Source: JAMXLO01 sp963749575 (GTDB lineage: Bacteria > Pseudomonadota > Alphaproteobacteria > Acetobacterales > Acetobacteraceae). Taken from it: a stretch of 64,000 bases of DNA. The stretch spans positions 62,001-126,000 of the forward strand of contig CAVVNM010000014.1 of NCBI GenBank assembly GCA_963749575.1, read 5' to 3'. The position numbers and the translations under genes were made by a program. Positions 51,838 through 62,371 of the stretch are shown one piece after another (position 1 is the first letter of the stretch; each line of letters starts with the position of its first letter). The notes below the pieces were generated by a model, which saw only the letters and a program-made list of their open reading frames with translations, did not search any database and had not been told where the DNA came from.

Positions 51838-52790
51838 CGGCGCAGCAGCCGATCGATCAGGCCGAGCACGCCGCCGCGCGCGAACATCACCAGCAGCACC
51901 AGCAGCAGGCCGATCCAGAAATACCAGAACGCCGGCTCGAGTTTCGCCAGCTGGTCCTGCGCGATCATGTAGAGGCTGGCGCCGACGAAGGCGCCGTACA
52001 GCCGGCCGATGCCGCCGAACACCAGCATGATGACGATCTCGCCGGAGCGTTGGAAGCCAAGCACGGTGAGGCCGACGAACTGCGTGGTCTGTGCCAGCAA
52101 TGCGCCGGCGATGCCGGCGAGTGCAGCGGATATCGTGTAGACGGTGATCAGTCGCCGCCGCACCGGCGAGCCGATCGCATGCATGCGGGCGGTGTTCTCG
52201 CGGATGCCGACCAGCGAGCGGCCGAATGCGAGTGCACCAGGCGGCGCGCGAACAGCCAGGCGACGAACAGCACGGCCAGGCAATAGAGATAGGCGGTGCG
52301 ACCGAACAGGTCGAAGCGGAAGATGCCGAGGATCGGATCGATGTCCACGCCTTGCAGCCCATCGGCGCCGCCGGTGACGAAGCTCGCCTTGTTCGCGGCC
52401 TCGGCCAGCAATGCGGTGATCGGCGAGGGTCAGCATCAGCAGCGTGAGGCCTTGGGTGCGCAGGATGACGAGACCCGACGCCCATCCGACCGCGGCGGCG
52501 GCGGCGGCACCGACCAGCAGGCCGGACAGCGGTTCGCCGGAGACGCGCACCGCGTAGATGCCGGCGGCATAGGCGCCGACGCCGAAGAATGCGGAATGGC
52601 CAAGCGTGACGATGCCGGCGTAGCCGAGCACCAGATCCAGCGACAGCGCGAACAGGATCATGATCAGGATCTGGCTGCCGAGAGACAGGTAGTCGTCGAA
52701 GCCGAAGTAAGCGGCGATCGCGATGACCCAGGGCAGCAGTTCGATCGCGCGCAGGCGGTGGCGGCGGATCAGCGCGTCGACGGGTGACAC
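51834..52790 (-). CDS. livM: Branched-chain amino acid-type ABC permease (frameshifted)
   Basis: LivM-type permease with helices such as IELLPWVIAIAAYFGFDDYL, ILIMILFALSLDLVLGYAGI, VTLGHSAFFGVGAYAAGIYA and the C-terminal TAARLIGGALLAQ-like ALAGIAGALLAQTTQFVGLT, plus GRLYGAFVGASLYMIAQDQL. Between 52422 and 52232 the frame is displaced (ALLAEAANKASFVTGGADGL, RTAYLYCLAVLFVAWLFARR read from another frame). One extra base and one missing base account for this. About 318 aa, normal. It starts with GTG on the LivH stop and ends on the LivG start. Confidence 0.87.
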   Translation of the reverse strand: MSPVDALIRRHRLRAIELLPWVIAIAAYFGFDDYLSLGSQILIMILFALSLDLVLGYAGIVTLGHSAFFGVGAYAAGIYAVRVSGEPLSGLLVGAAAAAAVGWASGLVILRTQGLTLLMLTLADHRIAGRGREQGELRHRRRRWAARRGHRSDPRHLPLRPVRSHRLSLLPGRAVRRLAVRAPPGALAFGRSLVGIRENTARMHAIGSPVRRRLITVYTISAALAGIAGALLAQTTQFVGLTVLGFQRSGEIVIMLVFGGIGRLYGAFVGASLYMIAQDQLAKLEPAFWYFWIGLLLVLLVMFARGGVLGLIDRLLRR

Positions 52791-53651
52791 TCAGGCGCGA
52801 CCGAACAGGCCCGCGGGGCGCCACAGCAACAGGACGATCATGGCGGCGAACACGAAGAAGGCGCCGAGTTCCGGCACCAGGTATTTGCACGCGGTGTCGC
52901 CGAAGCCCAGCAGCAGCGCGGCGACGAACGGACCGCGCAGCGAGCCGAGGCCGCCGATCGCGACGACCATCAGGAAGTAGACGAGATACTCGGTGGCGTA
53001 GCCGGGATAGATCGCCAGGATGTCGGCGCCGAGACCGCCGCCGAGTGCCGCGAGGCCGGAGCCGAGGGCGAAGGCGAGCGAGAACAGGCGGCGCGTGTCG
53101 ATGCCGATCAATTCGGCCATGCGGCGGTTGTCGACTGCGGCGCGCAGCTGGGCGCCGAAGTTGGTGCGCTCGACGCCGAGCCAGAGCAGCGCGATCAGCA
53201 CGAAGCCGACGGCGATCAGGAAGGAGCGATACATCGGGAAGCTGCGGAAGCCGAGATCGAGCTGGCCGCTGAGCATGGCGGGCAGATGGATGGGCTGCGG
53301 CAACGGGCCCCACAGGTAGCGCACGATGGCGACCGACATGAAGATCAGGCCGATGGTGAACAGCACCTGCTCCAGTTCGCTTGCGCCATACAGGCGAGCG
53401 TAGAGGGTGCGTTCGAGCACCACGCTGATCAGCGCGATCGCGATGAACGCCGCCAGCAGCGCGAGGCCGAACGGCACCGCGTAGGTGTTCATCAGCGTCA
53501 CGGTGACGTAGCCGCCGGCCATCGCGAACACGCCGTGCGCCAGGTTGACAAAGCCCATCAGGCCCATGGTCACGGACAGGCCGACCGAGACGATGTAGAG
53601 GATCATCGCATAGGCGAGGCCATGGAACAGGATGGAGGTCAGGGCTTCCAT
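52791..53651 (-). CDS. livH: Branched-chain amino acid-type ABC permease
   Basis: The intact 286-aa LivH-type permease has eight or so helices and the conserved MGLMGFVNLAHGVFAMAGGY, RNFGAQLRAAVDN-like TNFGAQLRAAVDNRRMAELI (cytoplasmic EAA-like loop) and VAIGGLGSLRGPFVAALLLG. It works with LivM to form the membrane channel. It follows the binding-protein gene by 46 bp and overlaps the GTG of livM. This is the only intact gene of the five-gene transporter. Confidence 0.9.
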   Translation of the reverse strand: MEALTSILFHGLAYAMILYIVSVGLSVTMGLMGFVNLAHGVFAMAGGYVTVTLMNTYAVPFGLALLAAFIAIALISVVLERTLYARLYGASELEQVLFTIGLIFMSVAIVRYLWGPLPQPIHLPAMLSGQLDLGFRSFPMYRSFLIAVGFVLIALLWLGVERTNFGAQLRAAVDNRRMAELIGIDTRRLFSLAFALGSGLAALGGGLGADILAIYPGYATEYLVYFLMVVAIGGLGSLRGPFVAALLLGFGDTACKYLVPELGAFFVFAAMIVLLLWRPAGLFGRA

Positions 53652-53697
53652 CGGGGCTGCCCGCTTCCCGCGTCGCTGCGGGCGATGACAGGCGGGA

Positions 53698-54889
53698 TCA
53701 TTTCAGGTGGTTGATCTCCTTCCACGGGTCCTTGACCATCGGTATCGTTTCGAACTCAACGTTGGCCAACTGCCCGTTCACCTTCTCGATCCGGCGGATG
53801 TATTCGTTCTGCACGATGTCGCGCGTGTCGGGATCGATCATGATCGGCCCGCGCGGGCTGGCATCGTTCTTCCAGCCCTTCAGCAACTCCATCGTCTTCT
53901 CGGGATCGATGTTGCCCTGCTGCGCGATGATGGCGTGGAAGATCGCGGCCATGCCGTCATAGGCGCCGACCACCTCGAAGGCGGGCTGCTCAGTTGCGCC
54001 GAACTCGGCCTGGTACGCCTTGACGAACGCCTGATTGGCCGGCCGGTCGCCTGCCGCGGAATAGTGGAACGCGGTCACCACGCCGAGTGCCACGTCACCC
54101 ATGTTCTGCAGTTCTTCATCGGTGGTGATGTCGCCGGTGCCGATCAGCTTGATCCCCGCCGCCTTCAGTCCGAGTTCGCCGAACGTCTTCATCAGCGCCG
54201 TCGCATCCTTGCCGCCGGGAACGAACACGAACACCGCATCGGGTCCGGCGTCCTTGGCGCGCTGCATGAAGGGCACATAGTCGGGATTGGCCAGCGGCAT
54301 GTGCACGGAGCCGACGATCTGCCCGCCGGCATCGGTGAAGCCCTTGGTGAACGCCGCCTCGGCGTCGATCCCGGGCCCATAGTCGGTGACCGACGTGAAT
54401 ACCTTCTTGATGCCGTTCTTCGCCGCCCACTGGCCCAGCGGATAGCTCGACTGCCACATGGTGAACGACGTGCGGGCGATGTACGGGCGACTTGGTGGTG
54501 ATCATCGCGGTGCCGGCATTCATGATGATGAACGGCACCTTTGCCTCCGTCGCCAGCGGTGCGATCGCCAGCGCGTTCGGCGTGTAGACCGTGCCGGCCA
54601 GAAGCTGCACGTGGTCGCGGGTGATCAGTTCCTGCGCCATGCGCTTGGCGACCTCCGGATTGGGCCCGGTGTCATCGCGGCGAATGATCTCCAGCTTCAC
54701 GCCTGGCGGCAGGTCCTTCTCGTGCTGCTTCACGTAGAGCCGGATGCCGCGGTCGAGCAGTTCGCCCACGGCGGCGAATGGTCCGGAATAGGTATCGACG
54801 ATGCCCAGCTTCACCGTCTGCGCGAGCGCTGTCGTGCCGGCGCCGGCCACCAGGCAGGCTGCCGCGACGGCGGATGTCCAGAACCTCAT
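53698..54889 (-). CDS. ABC transporter substrate-binding protein, Liv type (frameshifted)
   Basis: A periplasmic type I binding protein. Signal peptide MRFWTSAVAAACLVAGAGTT ends at LAQ. The first lobe (VKLGIVDTYSGPFAAVGELL, LPPGVKLEIIRRDDTGPNPE, PFIIMNAGTAMITTKSP) and the second (MWQSSYPLGQWAAKNGIKKV, VVGAYDGMAAIFHAIIAQQG) join by removing one base near 54486. About 396 aa. GGGAGGTGCGCGC precedes ATG 54889. It heads the Liv genes and follows the CoA-transferase and GST genes on the same strand. The ligand may be an organic acid rather than an amino acid, considering that context (inference). Confidence 0.87.
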
Positions 54890-54978
54890 GCGCGCACCTC
54901 CCACTATTGTCCGCGTTCTGCCGCAGATCGACCGGGACAGCAACGGTGTGCGCGCGACGGCGACGGCGACGCGATGCG

Positions 54979-55668
54979 TCAGATCGGATGTTTCGCCGTC
55001 TGATTGAACAGGATCTGCCGCTCCGCCTCGCTCGGCGGCGCGCGCCGGCGCAATTCCTTGCCGAGATCGATGCCACGCTGCACCGCCGGCCGTTGCTTGA
55101 TCGTCTCGCGCCAGCGCGCGACGTTGGGGAAATCGTCCAGCGCCTGACCCAGCGGCTTCGAGATCAGCACCCACGGAAACGACGCCATGTCGGCGATCGA
55201 GTATTCGTCGAGAATGTAGTCACGTCCCTCGAGCCGACGCTCCAGCACACCGAGGCAGCGGTTGTATTCATTGGCGTAGCGTTGGTGCGAATAGCTATGC
55301 TCGCCCTGCGCATAGTTCACGAAATGACTGAGCTGCCCCGCCATCGGCCCGAGATTGCCGACCTGCCAGAACAGCCACTCCAGCGTCTGCTTTCGCCCGC
55401 GCCGGTCGGTCGGCATGAACTGTCCCGACTTCTCGGCCAGATGCAGCAGGATGGCGCCTGATTCGAACACCGGCACCGTCTCGCCATCGGCGTCATGATC
55501 GACGATCGCAGGCATGCGGTTGTTGGGGCTGATCGCCAGGAACTCCGGCTTGAACTGATCGCCCTTGCCGATATTCACCGGCACCACCCGGTATGGCAGG
55601 CCGCATTCCTCCAGCATGATCGACACCTTCCAGCCGTTCGGCGTCGGCCAGTAGTAGAAATCGATCAT
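54979..55668 (-). CDS. Glutathione S-transferase-family protein
   Basis: The 229-aa protein has the thioredoxin-like N-domain (MIDFYYWPTPNGWKVSIMLE, PYRVVPVNIGKGDQFKPEFL, NNRMPAIVDHDADGETVPVF, ESGAILLHLAEK, the GSH-binding ES motif) and the helical C-domain (FVNYAQGEHSYSHQRYANEY, SIADMASFPWVL). It resembles YghU/YfcG-like disulfide-bond reductases. The N-terminal residues NG/W around position 11-13 stand where Ser or Thr binds GSH. Its ATG overlaps the CoA-transferase stop (ATGA), so both are produced together. Confidence 0.9.
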   Translation of the reverse strand: MIDFYYWPTPNGWKVSIMLEECGLPYRVVPVNIGKGDQFKPEFLAISPNNRMPAIVDHDADGETVPVFESGAILLHLAEKSGQFMPTDRRGRKQTLEWLFWQVGNLGPMAGQLSHFVNYAQGEHSYSHQRYANEYNRCLGVLERRLEGRDYILDEYSIADMASFPWVLISKPLGQALDDFPNVARWRETIKQRPAVQRGIDLGKELRRRAPPSEAERQILFNQTAKHPI

Positions 55669-56822
55669 GCCTCGATACCTGCCGTGTAGCCGATCTCGGC
55701 CAGGATTTCGTCGGTATGCTCGCCCAACGCGGGACCGCCGCGGCGCACGCTGGTTGGCGTGGCAGAGAACCGCGCCGCCGGACGGGCCTGGCGCAGGCGG
55801 CCGGCACCGGGATGCTCGGTCTCCACGACGATGCCGTTCGCCACCACCTGCGGGTGCTCGATCATCCGGCTGCGCGTCAGCACCGGCGCACAGGGAACAC
55901 CGGCCGCCGTCAACCGCTCCAGCCACTCCGCGGCGGGGCGCGTGCGCAACACCTCCTGCGTCATCGCCAACCGCTCGTTGATGTGCTTCTGGCGCAGCGC
56001 CGGCGTGGCGAAGCGCGGATCTTCCAGCCATTCCGGCCGATCCAGCGCCCGTGTCAGCGCCACCCACTCGCGATCGGTCTGCACCGCTGCGCTGATGTAG
56101 TCGTCTTCCGTCTGATAGATCAGGTCGATGAAGCTGGCCGCCTCCTGCTGCGGCAGTTCGTCACCGACGAAGGTCTGGCTGCCCATGTCGGAGCCCCACA
56201 GGAACGCCACCACCGCATCCAGCATCGAGAGCCGCACATGCTGCCCCTGCCCGGTCCGCTCGCGCGCCAGCAGCGCCGCGGTGATCGCCTGCGCCGCCAC
56301 CACGCCGGTCAGCTTGTCGGGCACGATGGTGCGCACCAGCCGCGGCCGTTCATGGTCGGAGCCGCCCTGGATGCTGGCGAGGCCGGACAGCGCCTGGATC
56401 AGCGGGTCGTACACCGGCTTCTGCGCGAACGGACCCTGCTCGCCGAAGCCACTGATCGAGACGTAGACGATGTCCGGCGCCAATGCCCGCACGTCGGCTT
56501 CGCCGAAACCCATCCGGTCGATCACGCCGCTACGAAAATTCTGGATGAACACATCGGCGCCGGCGATCAGCCGCTTCAGTGTCGCCACCCCGGCCGACGC
56601 CTTCAGGTCCAGCACGATCGAGCGCTTGTTGCGGTTGTTGTTGAGGAACGACGCCGAGAACCCGCCGCGTCGGTTGGCCGCGGCGCGGGTATGGTCGCCG
56701 CCGTCAGGGTTTTCCACCTTGATGACATCGGCGCCCTGGTCGGCCAGCAGCATGGTCGCCGACGGCCCCGACACCATCGAGGTCAGATCAACGATACGAT
56801 AGCCGTGCAACGGTCCCGGCAT
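55665..56822 (-). CDS. CaiB/BaiF-type (class III) CoA-transferase
   Basis: The 385-aa protein has the family III pattern: LHGYRIVDLTSMVSGPSATM, LLADQGADVIKVENPDGGDH, FLNNNRNKRSIVLDLKASAG, ADVFIQNFRSGVIDRMGFGE and the catalytic Asp in YVSISGFGEQGP / YDPLIQALSGLAS region. These enzymes swap CoA between carboxylic acids through a glutamyl or aspartyl-CoA intermediate. The neighbours (GST, Liv-type importer) suggest uptake and CoA activation of an organic acid. GGGGGA lies 10 bases upstream of ATG 56822. It is divergent from the small gene at 56999. Confidence 0.92.
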   Translation of the reverse strand: MPGPLHGYRIVDLTSMVSGPSATMLLADQGADVIKVENPDGGDHTRAAANRRGGFSASFLNNNRNKRSIVLDLKASAGVATLKRLIAGADVFIQNFRSGVIDRMGFGEADVRALAPDIVYVSISGFGEQGPFAQKPVYDPLIQALSGLASIQGGSDHERPRLVRTIVPDKLTGVVAAQAITAALLARERTGQGQHVRLSMLDAVVAFLWGSDMGSQTFVGDELPQQEAASFIDLIYQTEDDYISAAVQTDREWVALTRALDRPEWLEDPRFATPALRQKHINERLAMTQEVLRTRPAAEWLERLTAAGVPCAPVLTRSRMIEHPQVVANGIVVETEHPGAGRLRQARPAARFSATPTSVRRGGPALGEHTDEILAEIGYTAGIEA

Positions 56823-56998
56823 GGCGTTTACTTCCCCCTGGTGGACAAGACCGTGTTCCGCCATCGCGCATGGCAGGTCAAGCTCACGAAAACGTGTTGC
56901 TGCACATGCGAAGGGAATGGCAATATCACTGTCGTAAGAAACCGGGGAGCTTCCAGGGGGCAGGACCCGTCCTGACTCAGACGTAGAGGTTTGCCGTG

Positions 56999-57185
56999 AT
57001 GACTCAGCCGCACCAGGCGCCGTTTGGTCTGGTTCTTGCCCAGATCGGCCGCATGATCGCCGCCGCTCTGCCGCTGCCGGATCGGGCACCGCCGCCGCAT
57101 GACCCGGTTTTCCTGCCCGACTTCGCCGACGCTGACCCCCGATCAGGCGCAGGAGATGCGCTATGGCAAAGGGCGCGACCGATGA
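56999..57185 (+). CDS. Small uncharacterised protein (frameshifted)
   Basis: ATG 56999 follows AGAGGT and starts MTQPHQAPFGLVLAQIGRMI, AAALPLPDRAPPPHDPVFLP, DFADA. Near 57131 removing one base gives TPDQAQEMRYGKGRDR and a TGA at 57183-57185 that overlaps the next ATG at 57182 (ATGA). The combined product is about 62 aa. This overlap and the natural-looking tail support the two-frame reading. Function unknown. Confidence 0.5.
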
Positions 57186-57647
57186 GATGGCGCAGGCCCA
57201 CCAACGAAACCGCGGGCGCGGGCGACGTCGCCCGGACCGCGTTGCTCGCCGGCCTGATCGCCGGCCTGCTGGTCAGCGGGGTCGCGGTGGTATCGGCCGC
57301 CACGACGCTCGACATGGGACCCAAGGTCGGCGACATCCTGGTGTTCCGCCAGGGGGCCCGGATGCCGGGCGACTGGGAGTTCACCGTCGCGACCAGGGCG
57401 TCGCCCGCGGCCACATGCAGTCTGCGGCCCGAGGTGATGGCATCCGAGGGCGGCAGCCTGGTCGTGGAGCGAGCGCTTGCAGCAGCCGCGCGCGTTCCAC
57501 GTGCACTGGGCCGGTGCTCACACCAGCGAGGGCACTGCTGACTGCGGCAACAATGCCGAGCTGGTGCTGGCGGGCCCGGACCTCCAGTTGCTGTCCAACG
57601 CGGTGGGCGGCGCCGGCGTGGTGCACAGGACCTTTGCCGGATTCTGA
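57182..57647 (+). CDS. Exported or membrane-anchored uncharacterised protein (frameshifted)
   Basis: From ATG 57182 (MRWRRPTNETAGAGDVART) comes one hydrophobic segment (ALLAGLIAGLLVSGVAVVSA) acting as signal anchor. The following part reads LDMGPKVGDILVFRQGARMP, GDWEFTVATRASPAATC and SLRPEVMASEGGSLVVE. Near 57465-57475 a tandem AGCG AGCG, perhaps a 4-base duplication, breaks the frame. The other frame supplies LQQPRAFHVHWAGAHTSEGT, DCGNNAELVLAGPDLQLLSN and AVGGAGVVHRTFAGF to TGA 57645-57647. The parts join into a beta-rich domain with two Cys. Unknown family; coupled to the preceding small gene. Confidence 0.55.
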
Positions 57648-57701
57648 GGTGTCGCGGCGACGGATTTCGCTGTTGCGAAACCCGGCGCGACGATCCGAGG
57701 G

Positions 57702-59397
57702 TCAGGTCTTGTCCAGCCAGAAGATGTCCTGCCGCACGACGTCGTAGACGCCGAAATAGTCGTACGGGTTGTAGCCCTTCACGTAATTCCACCAGACATC
57801 GTTGATCTGCTCCCAGCACAACGGCAACACCGGCGGATCCTGTTCCATGATCTCCTCGGCCTGGCGGATCAGTGCCTGGCGCTTGGCGGGATCGAACTCC
57901 GCGTCGATCTGATCCACCAGGGCATCGAAGTTCGGGATTGCTCCAGAACGAATAGTTCTGCGGTCCGCCGGTGCGGTACCAGGCGTTGAAGTAGTCCGAC
58001 GGATCCAGCAGCGTCGACACCACGGCGCCGATCGCCAGGTCGAAGTGCCCGTTGGGAGCATCGTCGAACCACACCAACTCCACCACCGTGCGAAGGTTGC
58101 ACTGCACATCGATGTTCTGCTGCAGCATCGCCTGGATCGCCTGCGCCCACAGCTTGAACGAGGCGACATCACGGACCATGAAATCGAGTCCCTTGATGCC
58201 GTTGGCGTAGCCGGCGGCCGCCATCAGTGCCTTGGCCTCCTTGATCGCTGCGGTCGGGTCCTCCTGGTAGCCGACCCGCTTGAACAGCTGATCGGTCGGC
58301 GTGGCGAACTCCGAGAACGGATACATGAAGCCGCCGACCCGCATCGGCGCCACATCCTTGGTGACGTCCACCAGGACGTGGCGATCGAGCGCCAGGTGGA
58401 ACGCGCGACGCACGCGCGGATCGTCGAACGGCTTCTTCTTGTCGTTCATCCAGGTGCCCTGGATCACGCTCTGATTGAACGCGGTGGTGGACATCCCCGG
58501 CGTGTCCTTGGCCTTGCGCGCGGTCACCGGATCGAGGATGCGCGCGTAGTCCACGCGGTTGGACAGGATCGGCCGCGCCGAGTTCGGGCGAGAACGGGAT
58601 CAGATTGTAGAACTCGATGCCGTCGAGATAGGGCAGGCCCGTGGTTCCAGTAGTCCTTGTTCTTCTCCATCACCCAGACTTCGTTCTCGACCCGGCGCAG
58701 CGGACTTGAACGGCCCGGTGCCGGGAATGTTCGACACCTTGCGCAGGTTGTAGTTGTTCTCTTCGAGCGTCTGCTTGCGCACGATGCCGTTCCAGCCGCT
58801 GGCGATCGCCGCCATGATGAAGCTTGCCGGCCGTGGCGCGGACAGCTTGAACTGCACGGTATATTTGTCCGGCGTGCTGATTTCGCTCACCGCCTTGAAC
58901 AGGATGCTGCGCGGGATGCTGACGCCCGCGGGCGGCTTGACGATGCGATCGAACGTTGCCTTCACGTCATCGGCGGTCAGGTCGGCGCCGTCGTGGAACT
59001 GCACGCCCTTGCGCAGAAAGAACGTGTAGCTCGTGCCGTCCTTGGCGATCTCCCAGCTATGCGCGAGATCCGGGATGATCGTCTTGCCGCTGTCGCGCGG
59101 ATCATGGCGGATCAGGTTGTCGTACATGCAGCCCTGAGCACCGAGGCTGCCGACGGTGCCGGACTGGTGGAAGTCGAAATGCGGCAGCCGGTTGAGGATG
59201 CCGACGCGCAGCACGCCGCCGCGCTTCGGGTTCGGCTCCGGCGCCGCGAGCTGGAATTTCGAGCCGTCGTATACGATCGGGATCTCCGCCAGCGTGTGGG
59301 CCGGTCGCAGCCCGTACGCCGCGGCCATCGCCGCGGCGCTGCCTTGCAGAAAACCGCGGCGGCTCCATCTCCGGTTACCGGTGTTCATTTCGCTCAT
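57702..59397 (-). CDS. Peptide/oligopeptide ABC transporter binding protein, Tat-exported (frameshifted)
   Basis: A family 5 (DppA/OppA-like) binding protein. It has a Tat signal (RRWSRRGFLQGSAAAMAAAY). The mature part includes QSGTVGSLGAQGCMYDNLIR, HDGADLTADDVKATFDRIVK, IPGTGPFKS, HLALDRHVLVDVTKDVAPMR, SDYFNAWYRTGGPQNYSFWS and the tail WNYVKGYNPYDYFGVYDVVR. Four single-base insertions, near 58705, 58637, 58583 and 57943, break the frame; each is fixed by deleting one base, using the paralogue at 59501 as guide. About 560 aa. ATG 59397 chosen; ATG 59388 is possible. Likely peptides or other small cations as ligand. Confidence 0.87.
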
Positions 59398-59450
59398 TGG
59401 CGTCGTTGCCTCCCTATGGCTGTTGATTTGTGGTCGGGCTGCCGCATTGG

Positions 59451-59480
59451 TTGTCATCCCGCGCAGGCGGGGGATGACAA
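59451..59480. repeat. Perfect 10-bp-stem palindrome, dispersed type
   Basis: TTGTCATCCC (59451-59460) pairs perfectly with GGGATGACAA (59471-59480) around GCGCAGGCGG, followed by TTTT on the plus strand. It lies between the two binding-protein genes and resembles the GTCATTCCCGC units at 16.63 kb. It may also terminate transcription from the plus strand, where no gene runs. Confidence 0.6.
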
Positions 59481-59500
59481 TTTTGCGGTTACCGCCCCAC

Positions 59501-61197
59501 TTACGTTGACTTGTCCATCCAGAACGTGTCCTGGCGGCAGACGTCGTAGGCGCCGAAGTAGTCGTCCGGCCGCAGTCCCTTGACGTAGTCGTACCAGATA
59601 TCGTCGATCTTCTCCCACGCCACCGGCAGCAGCGGCGGGTCCTGTTCGAAGATCGCTTCGGCCTGCCGGATCAGCGCCTGCCGCTTCGCGGGGTCCACCT
59701 CACGATCGATCTGATCGATCAGCGCATCGACCTTGGCGTTGCTGTAGGCCGAATAGTTCTGCGGCCCATCGGTGTGATACCACGCGTTGAAGTAGTCGGA
59801 CGGATCGAGCAGCGTCGATACCACCGCGCCGATCGCCAGGTCGAAGTGGCCGTTGGCGATATCGTCGAACCACACCAATTCCACCACGTAGCGCAGATTG
59901 GTGGTGATGTTCAGCGTCTGTTGCAGCATCGCCTGGATCGCCTGCGACCAGACGTGATAGCTGGCGAGGTCGCGGATCAGATAGTCCAGCCCCTGCATGC
60001 CGTTCGGATAGCCTGCTGCCGCCATCAGCGCCTTCGCCTCCTTCTCGGCGGCCGTTGGGTCGTCCTGATAGCCGAGCTGCTTGACCAGTTCCGCCTTTGG
60101 CGTGGCGAGATCGGAGAACGGATACATGAAGCCGCCGATCTGCATCGGCGCCACATCCTTGATCGCCTCGATCAAGGTCGGCCGATCGAGTGCCAGGTGC
60201 ATGGCGCGCCGTACCCGCGGGTCGGCCATCGGGCCCTTCTTTGTGTTGGTATAGGTCGCGTGGATGACGCTCTGGTTGAACGATGAGACCTTCATCCCCT
60301 TGGTCGCCTGCGCCTTCTTGAAGGTCACCGGATCGGTCACCCGCGCATAGTCCACGCGACCCGACAGGATCCCCGAACCGAGTTCGGGCGAGAACGGCAC
60401 CAGGTTGTAGAACTCGATGCCGTCGAGATACGGCAGGCCCTTGTTCCAGTAGTCCTTGTTCTTTTCGACCACCCAGAGTTCGTTCTCCACCCGGCGCACC
60501 GTCTTGAACGGCCCGGTGCCGGGGTAGTTCGGCACCTTGCGCAGATTGTAGTTGTTGTCCTCCAGCGTCTTCTTGCGCACGATGACGTTCCAGCCGCTGG
60601 CGATCGCCGCCATGATGAAGGGCGGCGGCCGCGGCTCGGACAGTTTGAACTCGATGGTGTATTTGTCGGGCGCGTTCACCTCGCTGACCGCGCGGAACAG
60701 GATGCTGCGCGGGATGCTGATCCCCTGCGGTGGCTTCACGATGCGGTCGAACGTGGCCTTCACATCCTCGGAGGTCAGCTCCGCGCCGTCGTGGAACGGG
60801 ATGCCCTTGCGCAGATAGAACGTGTAGGTCTTGCGGTCCTTGGCGATTTCCCAACTGTGCGCCAGATCCGGAATGACGGCCTTGCCGCCGTCGCGCGGAT
60901 CGCGGCGGATCAGGTTGTCGAACATGCAGCCCATCGAGCCGAGGTTGTTGTAGGTGCCCGACTGGTGCAGATCGAAATGCGGCACCCGGTTGGTGATCCC
61001 CATGCGCAGCACGCCGCCATATTTCGGGTTCGGATCGGGTGCCGCGAGCTGGAACTTCGTGCCGTCGAACTGATCGGGAATATCGGCCAGCACCGGACGC
61101 GGGTACAGCCCATAGCCACCAGCCGCCAGCGCGGCGCCGGTCGCCCAGGAGACCACGCCGGGTCAGCCGCGCACGCACGGCAGTACGGATCACTCAT
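59501..61197 (-). CDS. Peptide/oligopeptide ABC transporter binding protein (N-terminal shifts)
   Basis: A paralogue of the preceding gene. The 551 residues readable in one frame include LADIPDQFDGTKFQLAAPDP, QSGTYNNLGSMGCMFDNLIR, HDGAELTSEDVKATFDRIVK, NYPGTGPFKTVRRVENELWV, NQSVIHATYTNTKKGPMADP and SDYFNAWYHTDGPQNYSAYS. Most positions agree with the first copy. The Tat-like start RARLTRRGLLG is in another frame, so one shift near 61147, and perhaps one near the ATG at 61197, are needed. GGGAGGG lies upstream of 61197. The gene is divergent from oppD, which likely encodes the ATPase of the same uptake system. Confidence 0.87.
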
Positions 61198-61310
61198 GGT
61201 GCTTTCCCTCCCTTTAAGGCTTTTCATAACCGCTGGCGGCGTGCTCAGATGGCGCGCTTAACCGGTCCGTTTTGCCAAAGATAACACGCCGGAATCTTGG
61301 GAGTCACGTC

Positions 61311-62367
<1,057 letters not shown>

Positions 62368-62371
<4 letters not shown>

